Shown here: positions 1 to 7,391 of the stretch, piece after piece
Numbering within the stretch: position 1 is the stretch's first letter
Layout: the number at the start of each line of letters is the position of its first letter
Origin: a virus
Reading direction: 5' to 3' (one strand)
Length of the DNA: 53,081 bases
Virus record (IMG/VR): IMGVR_UViG_3300046517_000961
Coordinates: 1 to 53,081 of that record
Translations under genes and position numbers: made by a program
The notes under the pieces: generated by a model
The model's input: only the letters and a program-made list of their open reading frames with translations
Told to the model about the DNA's origin: nothing
Database searches by the model: none

Positions 1-7
1 AATCCTG

Positions 8-133
8 GCAGCTTCGGCGAGATCCGACCGCAGAACCAGGCCTCACTCGGCATCGACGTACTCGAATTGAATCCGCGTCACGCGATCCGTCCGCCGGCTG
101 CCAGGATTGATCGCCCGAAACATCCGAAGAAAC
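8..133. repeat. Terminal direct repeat, left copy (circular closure)
   Basis: Bases 8-133 match 52956-53081 base for base (126 bp). A long identical overlap at both ends is what an assembler produces for a circular or circularly permuted molecule. It gives a unit of about 52,948 bp. Bases 1-7 do not match the corresponding right-hand sequence and are discussed as a finding. A true terminal redundancy is possible but is not needed to explain this. Confidence 0.9.
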
Positions 134-384
134 TCGTCGACCGTCATCGCCGGAAAGCCTTCGCGATGCACGTCTTGCGGCGTAATGTCGCCGAGCACGG
201 TCTGCGAGACGCTCACGACGCGAATCGGGCCGCCGATCGGCTCGACGTGCTCGCCGGCCTTCAGCCCTTGCGCCTTCAGGAACGGCTGCAGCAGCGCGCC
301 GGGCTGTAGATCTTTCCAGCCCTTCCGGCGCGTGACGGTCTTCGTCCGCCAGAAAACCTGTTGCGCCGTCGCTGCGAAACTCAT
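43..384 (-). CDS. ASCH-domain-like phage protein
   Basis: 113 aa from the ATG at 384; a GTG at 393 is possible but has a poorer start context. The opening FAATAQQ...RTKTVTRR.GW, the middle VVSVSQ..LGDITPQDV.REGFP and the closing VTRIQFEY follow a phage family resembling ASCH domains, small beta-barrels thought to bind RNA or modified nucleotides. The family match is from memory of its pattern, and the substrate is unknown. The stop overlaps by 11 bp the start of the gene at 52441-53001 once the circle is closed, so both genes are real and the operon crosses the contig ends. Confidence 0.75.
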   Translation of the reverse strand: MSFAATAQQVFWRTKTVTRRKGWKDLQPGALLQPFLKAQGLKAGEHVEPIGGPIRVVSVSQTVLGDITPQDVHREGFPAMTVDEFLRMFRAINPGSRRTDRVTRIQFEYVDAE

Positions 385-397
385 ATTCCGCACGACG

Positions 398-1630
398 TTA
401 CCAGTCGACGATCCGGCCGACGCCCTTCGGATGCGAGGCGAAGCGGGTCGGCGCGATCTGTCGCCAGGCCGGCGCGATGCCGGGCGGCAGCGCCGGCCGA
501 TCGCCGACGGCCGTCGTGTGCACGAGCGGCGCCGCGGCCGACCGGGCGAGCGCCACGGCCTCGAAGGCCGTCGCCAGCACGACGGGCCCGGGCGTCACGA
601 CCGCGCCGCCGTCCGGCAGGCGGCCGCCGTTGAGAAACGTCACGGGTACATCCGTCGGGCTGTCGCACGCGCAGCAGACGATCCCCTTTTGATCGCCGTA
701 GATCTCGAGCCGCTGATACGGGTTGTCCTGCTGCGCCTGCGCGTCGAGCTCGGCCGCGCAAAAGGCCTGATTCCGCATGAGCGAGATCACGACCTTGTGG
801 ATCCAGGCCTGCAGCGCGTCGACGGGCGCCTCGGTGTTCGCCTGGCCGTGGTGACAGTCGACGTACGCGGCCATGACGCGCTGATAACTCCAGCGGTCGC
901 AGATCCCGTACGTGTCGCAGGTGTTCGGCGAGTACCCGCAGTCGGCCGGATCCCACCATGCGCAGGCCTCGGCGCCCATCCAGTGAATCGAGACGAGGAT
1001 CCCCCTCGGATGCGCCCAGGCGGCGGCGTCCATTGCCGCCTTGACGAGATCCATCGGCGAGTAGTACCGATCGGCCTGCCAGCAGACGCAGACTTCGTCG
1101 ACGAGGCCCTCGGCGTGCAGCGCGTCGAGCCAGTCGACCGCATCCGAAAACGGCGCGCCGTCACTGATCGCCACGACGATATTCAGCATGCCGGCGGCCT
1201 TGCAGGCCCGCGTCGCGCGCTGCAGATCGACGAGCGCGCGCCCCATGTTGAGCGTCTGCGGCCGCGAGTGCACGGGATGCGTGTAGCCGGCCGCCCAGTA
1301 CGACGCGATCGAGAGCGCGAGCGCCGGCGGCGAGTAGCGGACCCAATCCCACGTGCAGGTGAGCTCCGGATCGTCGCTTTCGCCGCCTTCCGTCAGGCCC
1401 GCGACGCGATGCCCGAAAAAATTGCCCCGATGGATCCGGACGTTCGGCGTCAGGCCCCATCCCCCCGGCAGCGTCGTCTGATATGGCGTCTGCGCCCAAC
1501 AGGACGCGACCGGCGGCGGCGGTTGCGTGTCGGTCAGCCCGGGAAACGGCGGCAGCGCGGCGCGCGGCGGCGGCGGAAAGAGCGGCGTACCGGCCGCGCC
1601 CATCGTCGCGACGGCATGATGCAGGCCCAT
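398..1630 (-). CDS. Large protein of unknown function, possible TIM-barrel-like fold
   Basis: 410 aa. The N-terminus is proline-rich and low complexity for about 35 residues, followed by a well-structured, Trp- and Cys-rich region. Alternating predicted beta strands and helices (for example MLNIVVAISDG, DEVCVCWQADR, RGILVSIHWMG) resemble a glycosidase-type barrel, but I recognise no family or catalytic pair. It follows the gene at 1634-2590 after 3 bp, in a run of three sizeable unknown proteins (398-4114). It might be a virion or host-surface-directed enzyme; that is a guess from fold impression and size. Confidence 0.7.
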   Translation of the reverse strand: MGLHHAVATMGAAGTPLFPPPPRAALPPFPGLTDTQPPPPVASCWAQTPYQTTLPGGWGLTPNVRIHRGNFFGHRVAGLTEGGESDDPELTCTWDWVRYSPPALALSIASYWAAGYTHPVHSRPQTLNMGRALVDLQRATRACKAAGMLNIVVAISDGAPFSDAVDWLDALHAEGLVDEVCVCWQADRYYSPMDLVKAAMDAAAWAHPRGILVSIHWMGAEACAWWDPADCGYSPNTCDTYGICDRWSYQRVMAAYVDCHHGQANTEAPVDALQAWIHKVVISLMRNQAFCAAELDAQAQQDNPYQRLEIYGDQKGIVCCACDSPTDVPVTFLNGGRLPDGGAVVTPGPVVLATAFEAVALARSAAAPLVHTTAVGDRPALPPGIAPAWRQIAPTRFASHPKGVGRIVDW

Positions 1631-1633
1631 GAT

Positions 1634-2590
1634 CTACTCGGCCTTGCTCAGATCGAAGACGGCCGCGTTAAACCAGACGATCGGCTCGCCGTCATTCGAC
1701 GAGCGGACGGCGGCGAGATTCGACACGCTCGCCGGATTCGCGAGCAGAAAGGCCTCGAAGCGGCCGGCGCCCGTGCCGTACGCGACCCAGTCGAGCGAGC
1801 CGTCGCGCTGCACGCTGGCGACTTTGCTGCCGTCGGCCGGATCGACCAGGCAGACGTATTTTCCGCCGAGGCCTGACGGCTTCGTGCCGCGGTACGCGAA
1901 TGAGAGCTGCGCATTCATAGATTCGACTCCTTGTGTCGGATTGACGGGCGGAATGGGCGGCAGCGGCTCGAAGACGGCCGCGCCGGGCGTTTGACGGCAG
2001 ATCGTCTGCTGGAGCTCGGCATTGGCCGGCACTTGGCCGCCGTCGAGCCGATCCCAGGCGAAACAGAGCGCGGCCTTATGCTGCGGGCCGCGCGCGTTGA
2101 TATGGTCGACGCCGGCGACGGCGATCGCGCGCACGTCGGCCGCCGTGTAGAGCGGGCCCATCGTGTAGGCCTGCAGGATGTCGGCGAGATCGTAGCGCCA
2201 GCGCCGCTCGAGATCCTCGGCCTCAGCTTTCCAGCGTGCGACCGCGGCCGCGAGCGTCTCGCCGGCGTACCGATACAGCTCCTTGATCGGCAGGCCCCAT
2301 CGCGGCATCGTCGACAGCACGCTCGAGGGAAAGAATCCGGTCCCATCTTGCAGGAAGGCCGGCCGGACGCGATGCGCGGCCGCGGCCCGGAGTACCGTCG
2401 GCCAGTCGGGCTCGAGCTCCGTAAAGACGCCGAAGAAACACGGCCGACCGTCCGGCCAGGTCGCCGGCGGCGTGCGCGTCGTGAGCGACTTCACGTCGAC
2501 GAGCACACGACAGCCGACCGGCGTCACGTCGGCGAAGTCGACGCCGTTGCCGACGAGTACGATCGTACCGGGTGAGGCCGCGAGCATCAT
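1634..2590 (-). CDS. Hypothetical protein, possible barrel-like N-terminal domain
   Basis: 318 aa. The ATG at 2590 is preferred over an upstream ATG at 2626: it overlaps the TGA of the preceding gene as ATGA and has an AGAAGG ribosome site 4 bases away. Residues 1-210 alternate strands and helices (CFFGVFTELEPDW, RVRPAFLQDGTGF, KAALCFAWDRLDG). A proline-rich hinge (PLPPIPPVNP) leads to a beta-rich C-terminal domain of about 90 residues. No family recognised. Tightly coupled to neighbours in a long co-directional operon. Confidence 0.7.
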   Translation of the reverse strand: MMLAASPGTIVLVGNGVDFADVTPVGCRVLVDVKSLTTRTPPATWPDGRPCFFGVFTELEPDWPTVLRAAAAHRVRPAFLQDGTGFFPSSVLSTMPRWGLPIKELYRYAGETLAAAVARWKAEAEDLERRWRYDLADILQAYTMGPLYTAADVRAIAVAGVDHINARGPQHKAALCFAWDRLDGGQVPANAELQQTICRQTPGAAVFEPLPPIPPVNPTQGVESMNAQLSFAYRGTKPSGLGGKYVCLVDPADGSKVASVQRDGSLDWVAYGTGAGRFEAFLLANPASVSNLAAVRSSNDGEPIVWFNAAVFDLSKAE

Positions 2591-2844
2591 CGCGCCTTCT
2601 TTCCCGTCCGCCAATCCACGTTGCACCAGACGCAGACATGGCCGGCGGCCAAATCGCCCGACTTCTTAGAGAGGCCGCTCGTCGCCTGCAGGTGTTCGGA
2701 CCACGCATCTTTCAGGCGCGAGATCAGATTGCCGTACCCGTAGCGCGCGCCGAGCTCTCTCACGGTTCGGATCGCGTCCTGCTCTCCGGGAAAATACCGC
2801 GGGATCTCCGCCGCCGCCGCAACTTCTTTTTGCCGTTTTGTCAT
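2587..2844 (-). CDS. Small hypothetical protein with C-terminal CxxC
   Basis: 85 aa, starting MTKRQKEV at the ATG at 2844, which overlaps the preceding stop as ATGA. The longer in-frame extension upstream is low-complexity shadow of the neighbouring gene. The body is helical with many charges and the C-terminus carries VCVWCNVDW, a CxxC pair that could be half of a zinc site. No function assigned. Confidence 0.65.
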   Translation of the reverse strand: MTKRQKEVAAAAEIPRYFPGEQDAIRTVRELGARYGYGNLISRLKDAWSEHLQATSGLSKKSGDLAAGHVCVWCNVDWRTGKKAR

Positions 2845-3053
2845 GCGCGCGCCTTCAGCGGTCGCGAGGCGCGAGCGCCGCGGGCCTCGAGCCAAAAGAG
2901 ATCGCCCGTGTCGCGGCTGCGAAAGGCCTTCGCCGTCGCGAGCGCCTGCTCGACGGTAAAACAGTACGCGAAGACGCTGATCCGGCACGGCGGCGCCGGC
3001 GCGCCGAAGATGGGCCCGAATCGCTTCACGAGGATCGGCGCGTCGTATCGCAT
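2841..3053 (-). CDS. Small hypothetical protein
   Basis: 70 aa. Starts at the ATG at 3053, 2 bp after the stop of the gene at 3056-4114. Hydrophobic and aromatic residues are clustered (FGPIFG, ISVFAYCF), so the product may be a compact fold. The stop overlaps the next start by 4 bp. No recognised family. Confidence 0.6.
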   Translation of the reverse strand: MRYDAPILVKRFGPIFGAPAPPCRISVFAYCFTVEQALATAKAFRSRDTGDLFWLEARGARASRPLKARA

Positions 3054-3055
3054 GA

Positions 3056-4114
3056 TCAGCGGCTCGGAAACACGACGCCAGCGTCGAGGTTATGCGTAAA
3101 GGCCGGCACGTCGAGCGGCGGCGTCGTCAGGTTCACGAGCGGCAGCGGAAACGTCCGGCCGTTGATCGTGCAGTTCATCAGGGCGGCGTCGCACTGATAG
3201 ATCCGCGGCACGGTTTCGCCCTGATTCTCGCCGGCCGCGACGACGATCGACGCGTCGAACCGGGCGGCGATCATCGGATCGAAGTCGCGCCCGTCGCCCG
3301 AGAGCACGGATCCGAGCGGCGCCTCGTCGAGCCAGCCGACGCAGAGCCCGAAACCCGGTTGATAGCCCGCCCAGGCGATGCGGCCGCCGACGGCCGGGCC
3401 CATCGCCACGACGGCGCCGGCGGTCGGCAGCGCGACCCGCGACGGCGAGGCCGTCACGCGATCGAAGTTGACCTCGTAACACGGGCCGCCGGCATTGAGC
3501 AGCAGCAGCCCGTCGTCGGCATTCGTGACGGTTTCCTTGAAATAGGCGCCGAGCGCAAGCCGCGACTCGATGCCGCCGGCCGACCGCACGATGAGCGTCG
3601 TATAGTCGGGCGTCTGACAGAAGAGCCAATCGCCTTGTCTGGAGCTGCCGAGCGCCACGCGATCGGGCCAGTAATTCCCGTCGCTGTCGCGGGCCCCGTC
3701 GGTATGCGCGGTCAGCCGGCGGCCGCGGCCGTCCGTCCAGAGCCCGATCACGGTCTGCCAGCCGGCCGGCTCGAGATAGCTCGGCTGCGGATTCACGAGG
3801 GCGGCCCCGTAGAGGCCCGGGCCGGCTGAGCCGGCGACGATCGTCGCGCCCGGGCCCTGCAGGGCCTCGAGATGCGCCTGCGCGTGCGCCAGGGCCGCCG
3901 AGGCGCCCGGCACGGCCATCCGGACGGCCGGCGAGATCGCGGCCAGCCTGGCGACGAGCTGCGCCGTATTCCAGCCCCCGTAAAAGACGATCCCCTCGTC
4001 GACGAAGTCGGCGCCGCCGCTCGACAGGCCGGCGTTTGGCATGACCATTGCGCCGTTGAGCACGACGCCCTGCACGCCGCCGAGCACGTTGAGGCCGTCC
4101 GGGCTGAGTCTCAT
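3056..4114 (-). CDS. Beta-rich protein of unknown function
   Basis: 352 aa from the ATG at 4114 (ATGA overlap with the upstream stop; an ATG at 4159 in frame is rejected for that reason). After about 60 residues the sequence is dominated by short strands separated by Gly/Asp turns, such as TVIGLWTDGRG, DWLFCQTPDYTTLIVRS and GRIAWAGYQPGFGLCVGWL. This suggests a beta-propeller or other repetitive beta fold. No signal peptide or membrane segment. It sits with two other large unknowns; a role at the cell surface or in the virion is only a possibility. Confidence 0.7.
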   Translation of the reverse strand: MRLSPDGLNVLGGVQGVVLNGAMVMPNAGLSSGGADFVDEGIVFYGGWNTAQLVARLAAISPAVRMAVPGASAALAHAQAHLEALQGPGATIVAGSAGPGLYGAALVNPQPSYLEPAGWQTVIGLWTDGRGRRLTAHTDGARDSDGNYWPDRVALGSSRQGDWLFCQTPDYTTLIVRSAGGIESRLALGAYFKETVTNADDGLLLLNAGGPCYEVNFDRVTASPSRVALPTAGAVVAMGPAVGGRIAWAGYQPGFGLCVGWLDEAPLGSVLSGDGRDFDPMIAARFDASIVVAAGENQGETVPRIYQCDAALMNCTINGRTFPLPLVNLTTPPLDVPAFTHNLDAGVVFPSR

Positions 4115-4362
4115 GCGTCGTACCAGATAAAGAAATGCGTCGGATCGCCGCAGGTGCATCGATCGCTCTCCGTCGGCAGATCCGAGAGACGCCGGTACGT
4201 TCTGATGCCGCCGCAGATCATTGTCACCGTCAGCAGCGGCGCCGAGCGGTCGGCGCCGGATGCGAGGCCACGGCTTGCGGCCTGACCGAGCCAGTCGGCG
4301 AGCGTCTCACGGTCGGCCGCATAGACGCCGGCGGTTCGCTTGACGGTGATCTCGATCGTCAT
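4111..4362 (-). CDS. Small hypothetical protein with C-terminal CxCGxxxH motif
   Basis: 83 aa, start MTIEITVK at the ATG at 4362, in an ATGA overlap. The N-terminal half is predicted alpha/beta; the C-terminus reads RCTCGDPTHFF, which could bind a metal with C, C and H. A longer upstream frame is shadow. Function unknown; one of many tiny putative metal-binding proteins in this operon. Confidence 0.65.
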   Translation of the reverse strand: MTIEITVKRTAGVYAADRETLADWLGQAASRGLASGADRSAPLLTVTMICGGIRTYRRLSDLPTESDRCTCGDPTHFFIWYDA

Positions 4363-4595
4363 CGCTTGAAGGCCTGCCGATCGCGGCACGTCGACCAGTG
4401 GACGTCGGCCATATCGTAATGATTGATCAGCCGATGCGTCGCGCCCTCGTGCTCGGTCCTGAGCGCGACGGGCCGCCCGGAAAAACACATTTTTTTCCCG
4501 CTCGCGACGACTTCGGCCCAGGTGATCGTTTGCCGACACGTCGCGCCGCGGCAGGTCGCGACGCCGAGCGTGTCGGCGTAGACGGCGATCGTCAT
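4359..4595 (-). CDS. Small zinc-binding-like protein, paralogue of the 10114-10404 gene
   Basis: 78 aa, start MTIAVYADTL at the ATG at 4595 (ATGA overlap). Layout: YADTxxxxxCxxxxC, then AEVVASGKKMCFSG, then a His-rich stretch ending VHWSTCRD. Paired Cys near residues 15 and 20 and a later His/Cys set suggest one zinc site. The gene at 10114-10404 has the same order of motifs (ADT, CxxxxC, VARGK...F.G, VHFANC), so the two look like diverged copies. I recall similar phage proteins in this style but know no function. Confidence 0.7.
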   Translation of the reverse strand: MTIAVYADTLGVATCRGATCRQTITWAEVVASGKKMCFSGRPVALRTEHEGATHRLINHYDMADVHWSTCRDRQAFKR

Positions 4596-5017
4596 GCGCC
4601 CTTCAGCCCCAAAACGACCGCGACGACGGCCCTCGCATGCTGCCATGCTTCCTCGAATCGCTCGAGCAGCGCGACACGGGCCCGGAGTGCGACGATCTCG
4701 GCCGACGGATCGGCGGCGGCGGCATCCAAACGCCGCGCCGCCGTATTGAGCGCCATCTCGAGCTGTTGCATCCGAACATCATGCGCGCGGACGAAGTTGT
4801 CGAGCTCGTCGAGCACCTGCCAGAGCGGCGGCAGCGAGTCGGACGGAATCAGCAGCGTCGGCAGGACACGCGCGCGCAGGCCGTGCACAAAATCGTGCAC
4901 GTCGCGCGCGAGCGCCGAGTAATTTACGCAGACACGGGCGTACTCGCCGCGCGAGATCGGATTCGGATGTACGACCGTCGTCGCCGCGCGACGGCGGCCT
5001 CGAGCGCGGCGCTTCAT
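4592..5017 (-). CDS. Hypothetical protein with coiled-coil helix
   Basis: 141 aa. A basic N-terminus (MKRRARGRRR) is followed by a helical region; residues 70-125 show heptad-like spacing (LEMALNTAARRLDAAA, ALRARVALLERFEEAW), consistent with a coiled coil. The basic head could bind nucleic acid. Start ATG at 5017 overlaps the stop of the 50-aa gene upstream. No family recognised. Confidence 0.65.
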   Translation of the reverse strand: MKRRARGRRRAATTVVHPNPISRGEYARVCVNYSALARDVHDFVHGLRARVLPTLLIPSDSLPPLWQVLDELDNFVRAHDVRMQQLEMALNTAARRLDAAAADPSAEIVALRARVALLERFEEAWQHARAVVAVVLGLKGA

Positions 5018-5166
5018 GCCTGCGGCCTCGGCGGCGCGGCTTCCTGCAGGCCGGCGGCCCTGAGCAGTCGCGCGCCTTCAGGGCACAAATTGAAAGGCTC
5101 TGAGCAGCAGCGATCGCAGCGATCGAGATGATCGTGAAAGGCCGCGATCGGTATCTTCTGTGTCAT
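5014..5166 (-). CDS. Tiny zinc-binding-like protein (50 aa)
   Basis: Read by hand, because it is short. The ATG at 5166 overlaps the lipoprotein stop (ATGA) and its TGA overlaps the next ATG at 5017. The core is FHDHLDRCDRCC...FNLCPEGARLL, with His, CxxCC and a later CPEG: a plausible zinc knuckle of a type I have seen in other phage micro-proteins. Perfect coupling at both ends makes it a convincing gene. Function unknown. Confidence 0.7.
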   Translation of the reverse strand: MTQKIPIAAFHDHLDRCDRCCSEPFNLCPEGARLLRAAGLQEAAPPRPQA

Positions 5167-5504
5167 TGAATCCTCGATAGGAGCATTGTCGTTGTCGACG
5201 GCGGCGTCGTCCAGATCCCCGACGGGCTCAGCGTCGCGACGAGCGGCGCCGACGGCGGCGAGGCCGCGACGCTATTCGACGCGTGCACGACGAAGAGATG
5301 CACGCCGGGCGGAATCGTCGGCGGCAGCGTCCACGTCGGCGCCGTCGTCTGCGCGACCATGACGCCGTCGACGGACACGGCCCAGGACGTCGCCGTGCCG
5401 CCCTGCGTCCAGCTCAGCGCGTAGACGTGCGGCGGCGTCGGCGGTTTCGGATGGCCGCACGCGACGAGCCCGACGACGGCGAGGCCGACGAGCGCGCGTC
5501 TCAC
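5163..5504 (-). CDS. Small lipoprotein with Ig/Fn3-like domain
   Basis: 113 aa from a GTG at 5504 that overlaps the preceding TGA (GTGA). The N-terminus RRALVGLAVVGLVACG is a type II signal peptide with lipobox LVAC, so Cys17 should be lipidated. The rest is a beta-sandwich-like domain (WAVSVDGVMVAQT, GVHLFVVHASNSVAAS), typical of fibronectin III/Ig folds. It follows a second exported protein of the same fold type. A phage lipoprotein expressed from an early-looking operon might alter the infected cell surface, for instance in superinfection exclusion; that role is inferred. Confidence 0.7.
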   Translation of the reverse strand: MRRALVGLAVVGLVACGHPKPPTPPHVYALSWTQGGTATSWAVSVDGVMVAQTTAPTWTLPPTIPPGVHLFVVHASNSVAASPPSAPLVATLSPSGIWTTPPSTTTMLLSRIQ

Positions 5505-5896
5505 GGCAGGCTCGGCGGTAGGATCCGTAGGTTGGTCGGCGCCGGCGGCGCGACGATCACGGTGATCGCGAAGGCCGCGCTCTTCGGGCCCTCGCCGGCC
5601 GCATTGGCCGCGCTGAGCGTGATCGCATGCGGGCCGGGCGTCAGCGTCGGTAACGGCGCCTGACACGCGTACGGCGTCGCCGTGCCTGTGCAGGCCGGTC
5701 CGACGAGCACGACGCCCGTCGCGGCGCCGTCGACGTACGCCCGATAGGTGAAGGCCGAGACGCCGGCCGCGCTCGAGCCCGCGACGTCGAGCGTCCAGCC
5801 GAGGATCGCGCCAGGCCCGGCGACGGTCTGCCCGGCCGCGGGCCGCCCGACGAGCGCGCATACGACGAGCGCGAATACGACAATCGAGGTTCTCAT
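5501..5896 (-). CDS. Secreted Ig/Fn3-like protein
   Basis: 131 aa from the ATG at 5896 (ATGA overlap with the gene at 5893-6144). Residues 1-22 (MRTSIVVFALVVCALV...AAGQ) are a signal peptide with cleavage near AAGQ. The mature part has paired strands (FTYRAYVDG, GPHAITLSAANAAGEGP, FAITVIVAPPAPTNL) with the Ala-Pro-Thr-Asn linker seen between Fn3 modules. The next gene is a lipoprotein of the same design, so the pair may act together in the periplasm or at the surface. Confidence 0.7.
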   Translation of the reverse strand: MRTSIVVFALVVCALVGRPAAGQTVAGPGAILGWTLDVAGSSAAGVSAFTYRAYVDGAATGVVLVGPACTGTATPYACQAPLPTLTPGPHAITLSAANAAGEGPKSAAFAITVIVAPPAPTNLRILPPSLP

Positions 5897-6144
5897 GCTG
5901 TCTTCGCCTCTTTCTGCGTCGGCCGATGCAACGTGCCGGCCGGCATCGCCGTCCGCGTCGTTTTGTGAATCGCATGCGCGATCGCGTCGGCGAGCGAGCA
6001 CGGGTACTGATCGGCTTCGGTGAGCTGCGCGGCGAGCCGCTGCAGCGCGACGTGCGTCGCGACCGGCAGCAGTACCGAGAGCTGTACCGACTTGCCAGGA
6101 AAGCGGCTTTTCCGGCCGCGGACACGAGCGAGCGAATTCGGCAT
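5893..6144 (-). CDS. Putative ribbon-helix-helix-like small protein
   Basis: 83 aa from the ATG at 6144; an in-frame GTG at 6150 is an alternative. After a basic N-terminus (RVRGRKSRFPGK) comes SVQLSVLLPVATHVALQRL...YPCSLADAIAHAIH, a strand followed by two helices, as in ribbon-helix-helix DNA-binding proteins. A TATACT hexamer (6151-6156) lies 6 bases before the ATG but lacks a matching -35, so an extra promoter is doubtful. Function not established. Confidence 0.6.
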   Translation of the reverse strand: MPNSLARVRGRKSRFPGKSVQLSVLLPVATHVALQRLAAQLTEADQYPCSLADAIAHAIHKTTRTAMPAGTLHRPTQKEAKTA

Positions 6145-6166
6145 CGGCACAGTATATACCTATGAC

Positions 6167-6352
6167 CTATCGGACGCGTCCGCGTACCTCTTCGACGAGC
6201 CGCTGCACGCGGGCCTCGAGCCGCGTGATCCGATCGTCGGCGGCCTCGAAGACGGCCTCGAGCTCGGCCCGGCAGTCGGCATCGAAGTTAACGCCGGCTT
6301 TCTTGGCGGCCCGTTCCACGTGGTAGATCAACGTCTGCGCGAGCTCTTTCAT
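6167..6352 (-). CDS. Small helical protein
   Basis: 61 aa, rich in Glu, Arg and Ala and predicted to be nearly all helix (ELAQTLIYHVERAAKKAG...EAADDRITRLEARVQRLVEEV), with heptad-like Leu/Val spacing in the second half. Its coding sequence contains CTACCACGTGGAAC, a 12 of 14 match to the parS site at 40821. No family recognised. Confidence 0.6.
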   Translation of the reverse strand: MKELAQTLIYHVERAAKKAGVNFDADCRAELEAVFEAADDRITRLEARVQRLVEEVRGRVR

Positions 6353-6378
6353 ACGGTTTCCATACCCTATTCGCCCGC

Positions 6379-7125
6379 TCAGGACATTCCGAGCGGTAAC
6401 ACTTCCTGCTGCAAACGCTGCGCGGCGATCTCACAGTAGCGTTCTTCGATCTCGATTCCGATGGCTTGCCGGCCGAGATTCTTCGCGGCGACGAGCGCCG
6501 ATCCGCTTCCCATGAAAGGATCCAGAACCGTACCGGGTACCGCGCTGATGCACATCTCGATCACGCCGACAGGTTTCACGGTAGGATGGCCGATCACGTC
6601 CGACTGACGACGATTCCGAAACACCGTGCCCAAGTCATGACGGAGAAAGTTGTCGCCGGTTCCCTTGCTCGCGTGCAGGACGAATTCGGCCTGCTGGCGG
6701 AAGCCGTTCCCCATCCCAAAAGACATCTTGTCCCAAACGATCAAGGCCCGTGGCGACCACCCGGCGGCCTCGATCGCCCCTTGTAGAACCGGAAGCTGTC
6801 GCCAGTCGATAAAGCTGAAGAGATGCCCGTCCCGTACGACGACGCGCAACGTCTCGACGCCGAAGAGACGCACTAACATCGCGAAGCCGTGAGCCGTGAG
6901 ATTGTCGCTGCCAATCCAATGATCCGTCCCGAATGCGCCCTCGTCGCGCCGCATGGAGCCGCGGCCGCGCAACGTCGCGGCGTTTCGCGCGCCGCTGCTG
7001 TAAGGCGGATCCGTGAACACAATCCCGATGCTTTCACTCGGCAATTCGGCCAGGACCGCCAGCGCGTCGCCGTGAAAAATAGTCACGCCGTCGGCCTCAA
7101 AATACCGCCGGGCCGTCGAGCTCAT
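6379..7125 (-). CDS. Beta-class DNA amino-methyltransferase (N6-adenine or N4-cytosine)
   Basis: 248 aa from the ATG at 7125 (ATGA overlap; an upstream in-frame start is shadow). Motif IV DPPY is at residues 39-42 and motif I DPFMGSGS at 202-209. The order catalytic motif, target domain, AdoMet motif is that of beta-class enzymes. DPPY is usual for N6-adenine transfer. HPTVKPVGVIEMC and AIGIEIEERYCEIAAQRL are typical flanking segments. No restriction endonuclease partner is adjacent, so it is an orphan enzyme that probably protects phage DNA or alters regulation. Target sequence cannot be deduced. Confidence 0.92.
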   Translation of the reverse strand: MSSTARRYFEADGVTIFHGDALAVLAELPSESIGIVFTDPPYSSGARNAATLRGRGSMRRDEGAFGTDHWIGSDNLTAHGFAMLVRLFGVETLRVVVRDGHLFSFIDWRQLPVLQGAIEAAGWSPRALIVWDKMSFGMGNGFRQQAEFVLHASKGTGDNFLRHDLGTVFRNRRQSDVIGHPTVKPVGVIEMCISAVPGTVLDPFMGSGSALVAAKNLGRQAIGIEIEERYCEIAAQRLQQEVLPLGMS

Positions 7126-7391
7126 ATGGCCTTCTGATCGTCCGGCGCCGAGATCGTCGGCGACGTCGCCGCGGGCGCCGGCTTCCGAATCACCCATCCC
7201 TGATCCGTGCGCACCTGCTCGAGCTCGCCGGCCTCGAGTAGCGTCACGATGTCCCGGTGCATCTGCCGCAGCTTCGCGCGCGTCATCGAAGCCGCTTCGA
7301 TGGCGGCCTCAGACGGCCGGCGGCCGCCTTCGCCGACGAGCCAGCGTGCGACCGTGCCGCCCTGCGCGACCGGGCTATAGCGTTTCCTCAT
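7122..7391 (-). CDS. Small helical protein, possible winged-helix
   Basis: 89 aa. The N-terminal 30 residues are basic and flexible. Residues 35-70 (MTRAKLRQMHRDIVTLLEAGELEQVRTDQGWVIRKP) look like helix-helix-beta hairpin, as in winged-helix DNA-binding folds. Start and stop are both in ATGA overlaps, and the product immediately precedes the methyltransferase. Function unknown. Confidence 0.6.
   Translation of the reverse strand: MRKRYSPVAQGGTVARWLVGEGGRRPSEAAIEAASMTRAKLRQMHRDIVTLLEAGELEQVRTDQGWVIRKPAPAATSPTISAPDDQKAI

Noticed and set aside
107-1876. 589-codon open frame on the plus strand
   Set aside because: It is the mirror of the unknown and hypothetical minus-strand genes, Arg/Ala/Pro-rich with no recognisable domain, and has no ribosome site. 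High GC keeps antisense frames open.
6151-6179. Promoter before the 5893-6144 gene
   Set aside because: TATACT is a good -10 but the -35 position reads ACGCGT, so no promoter is claimed.
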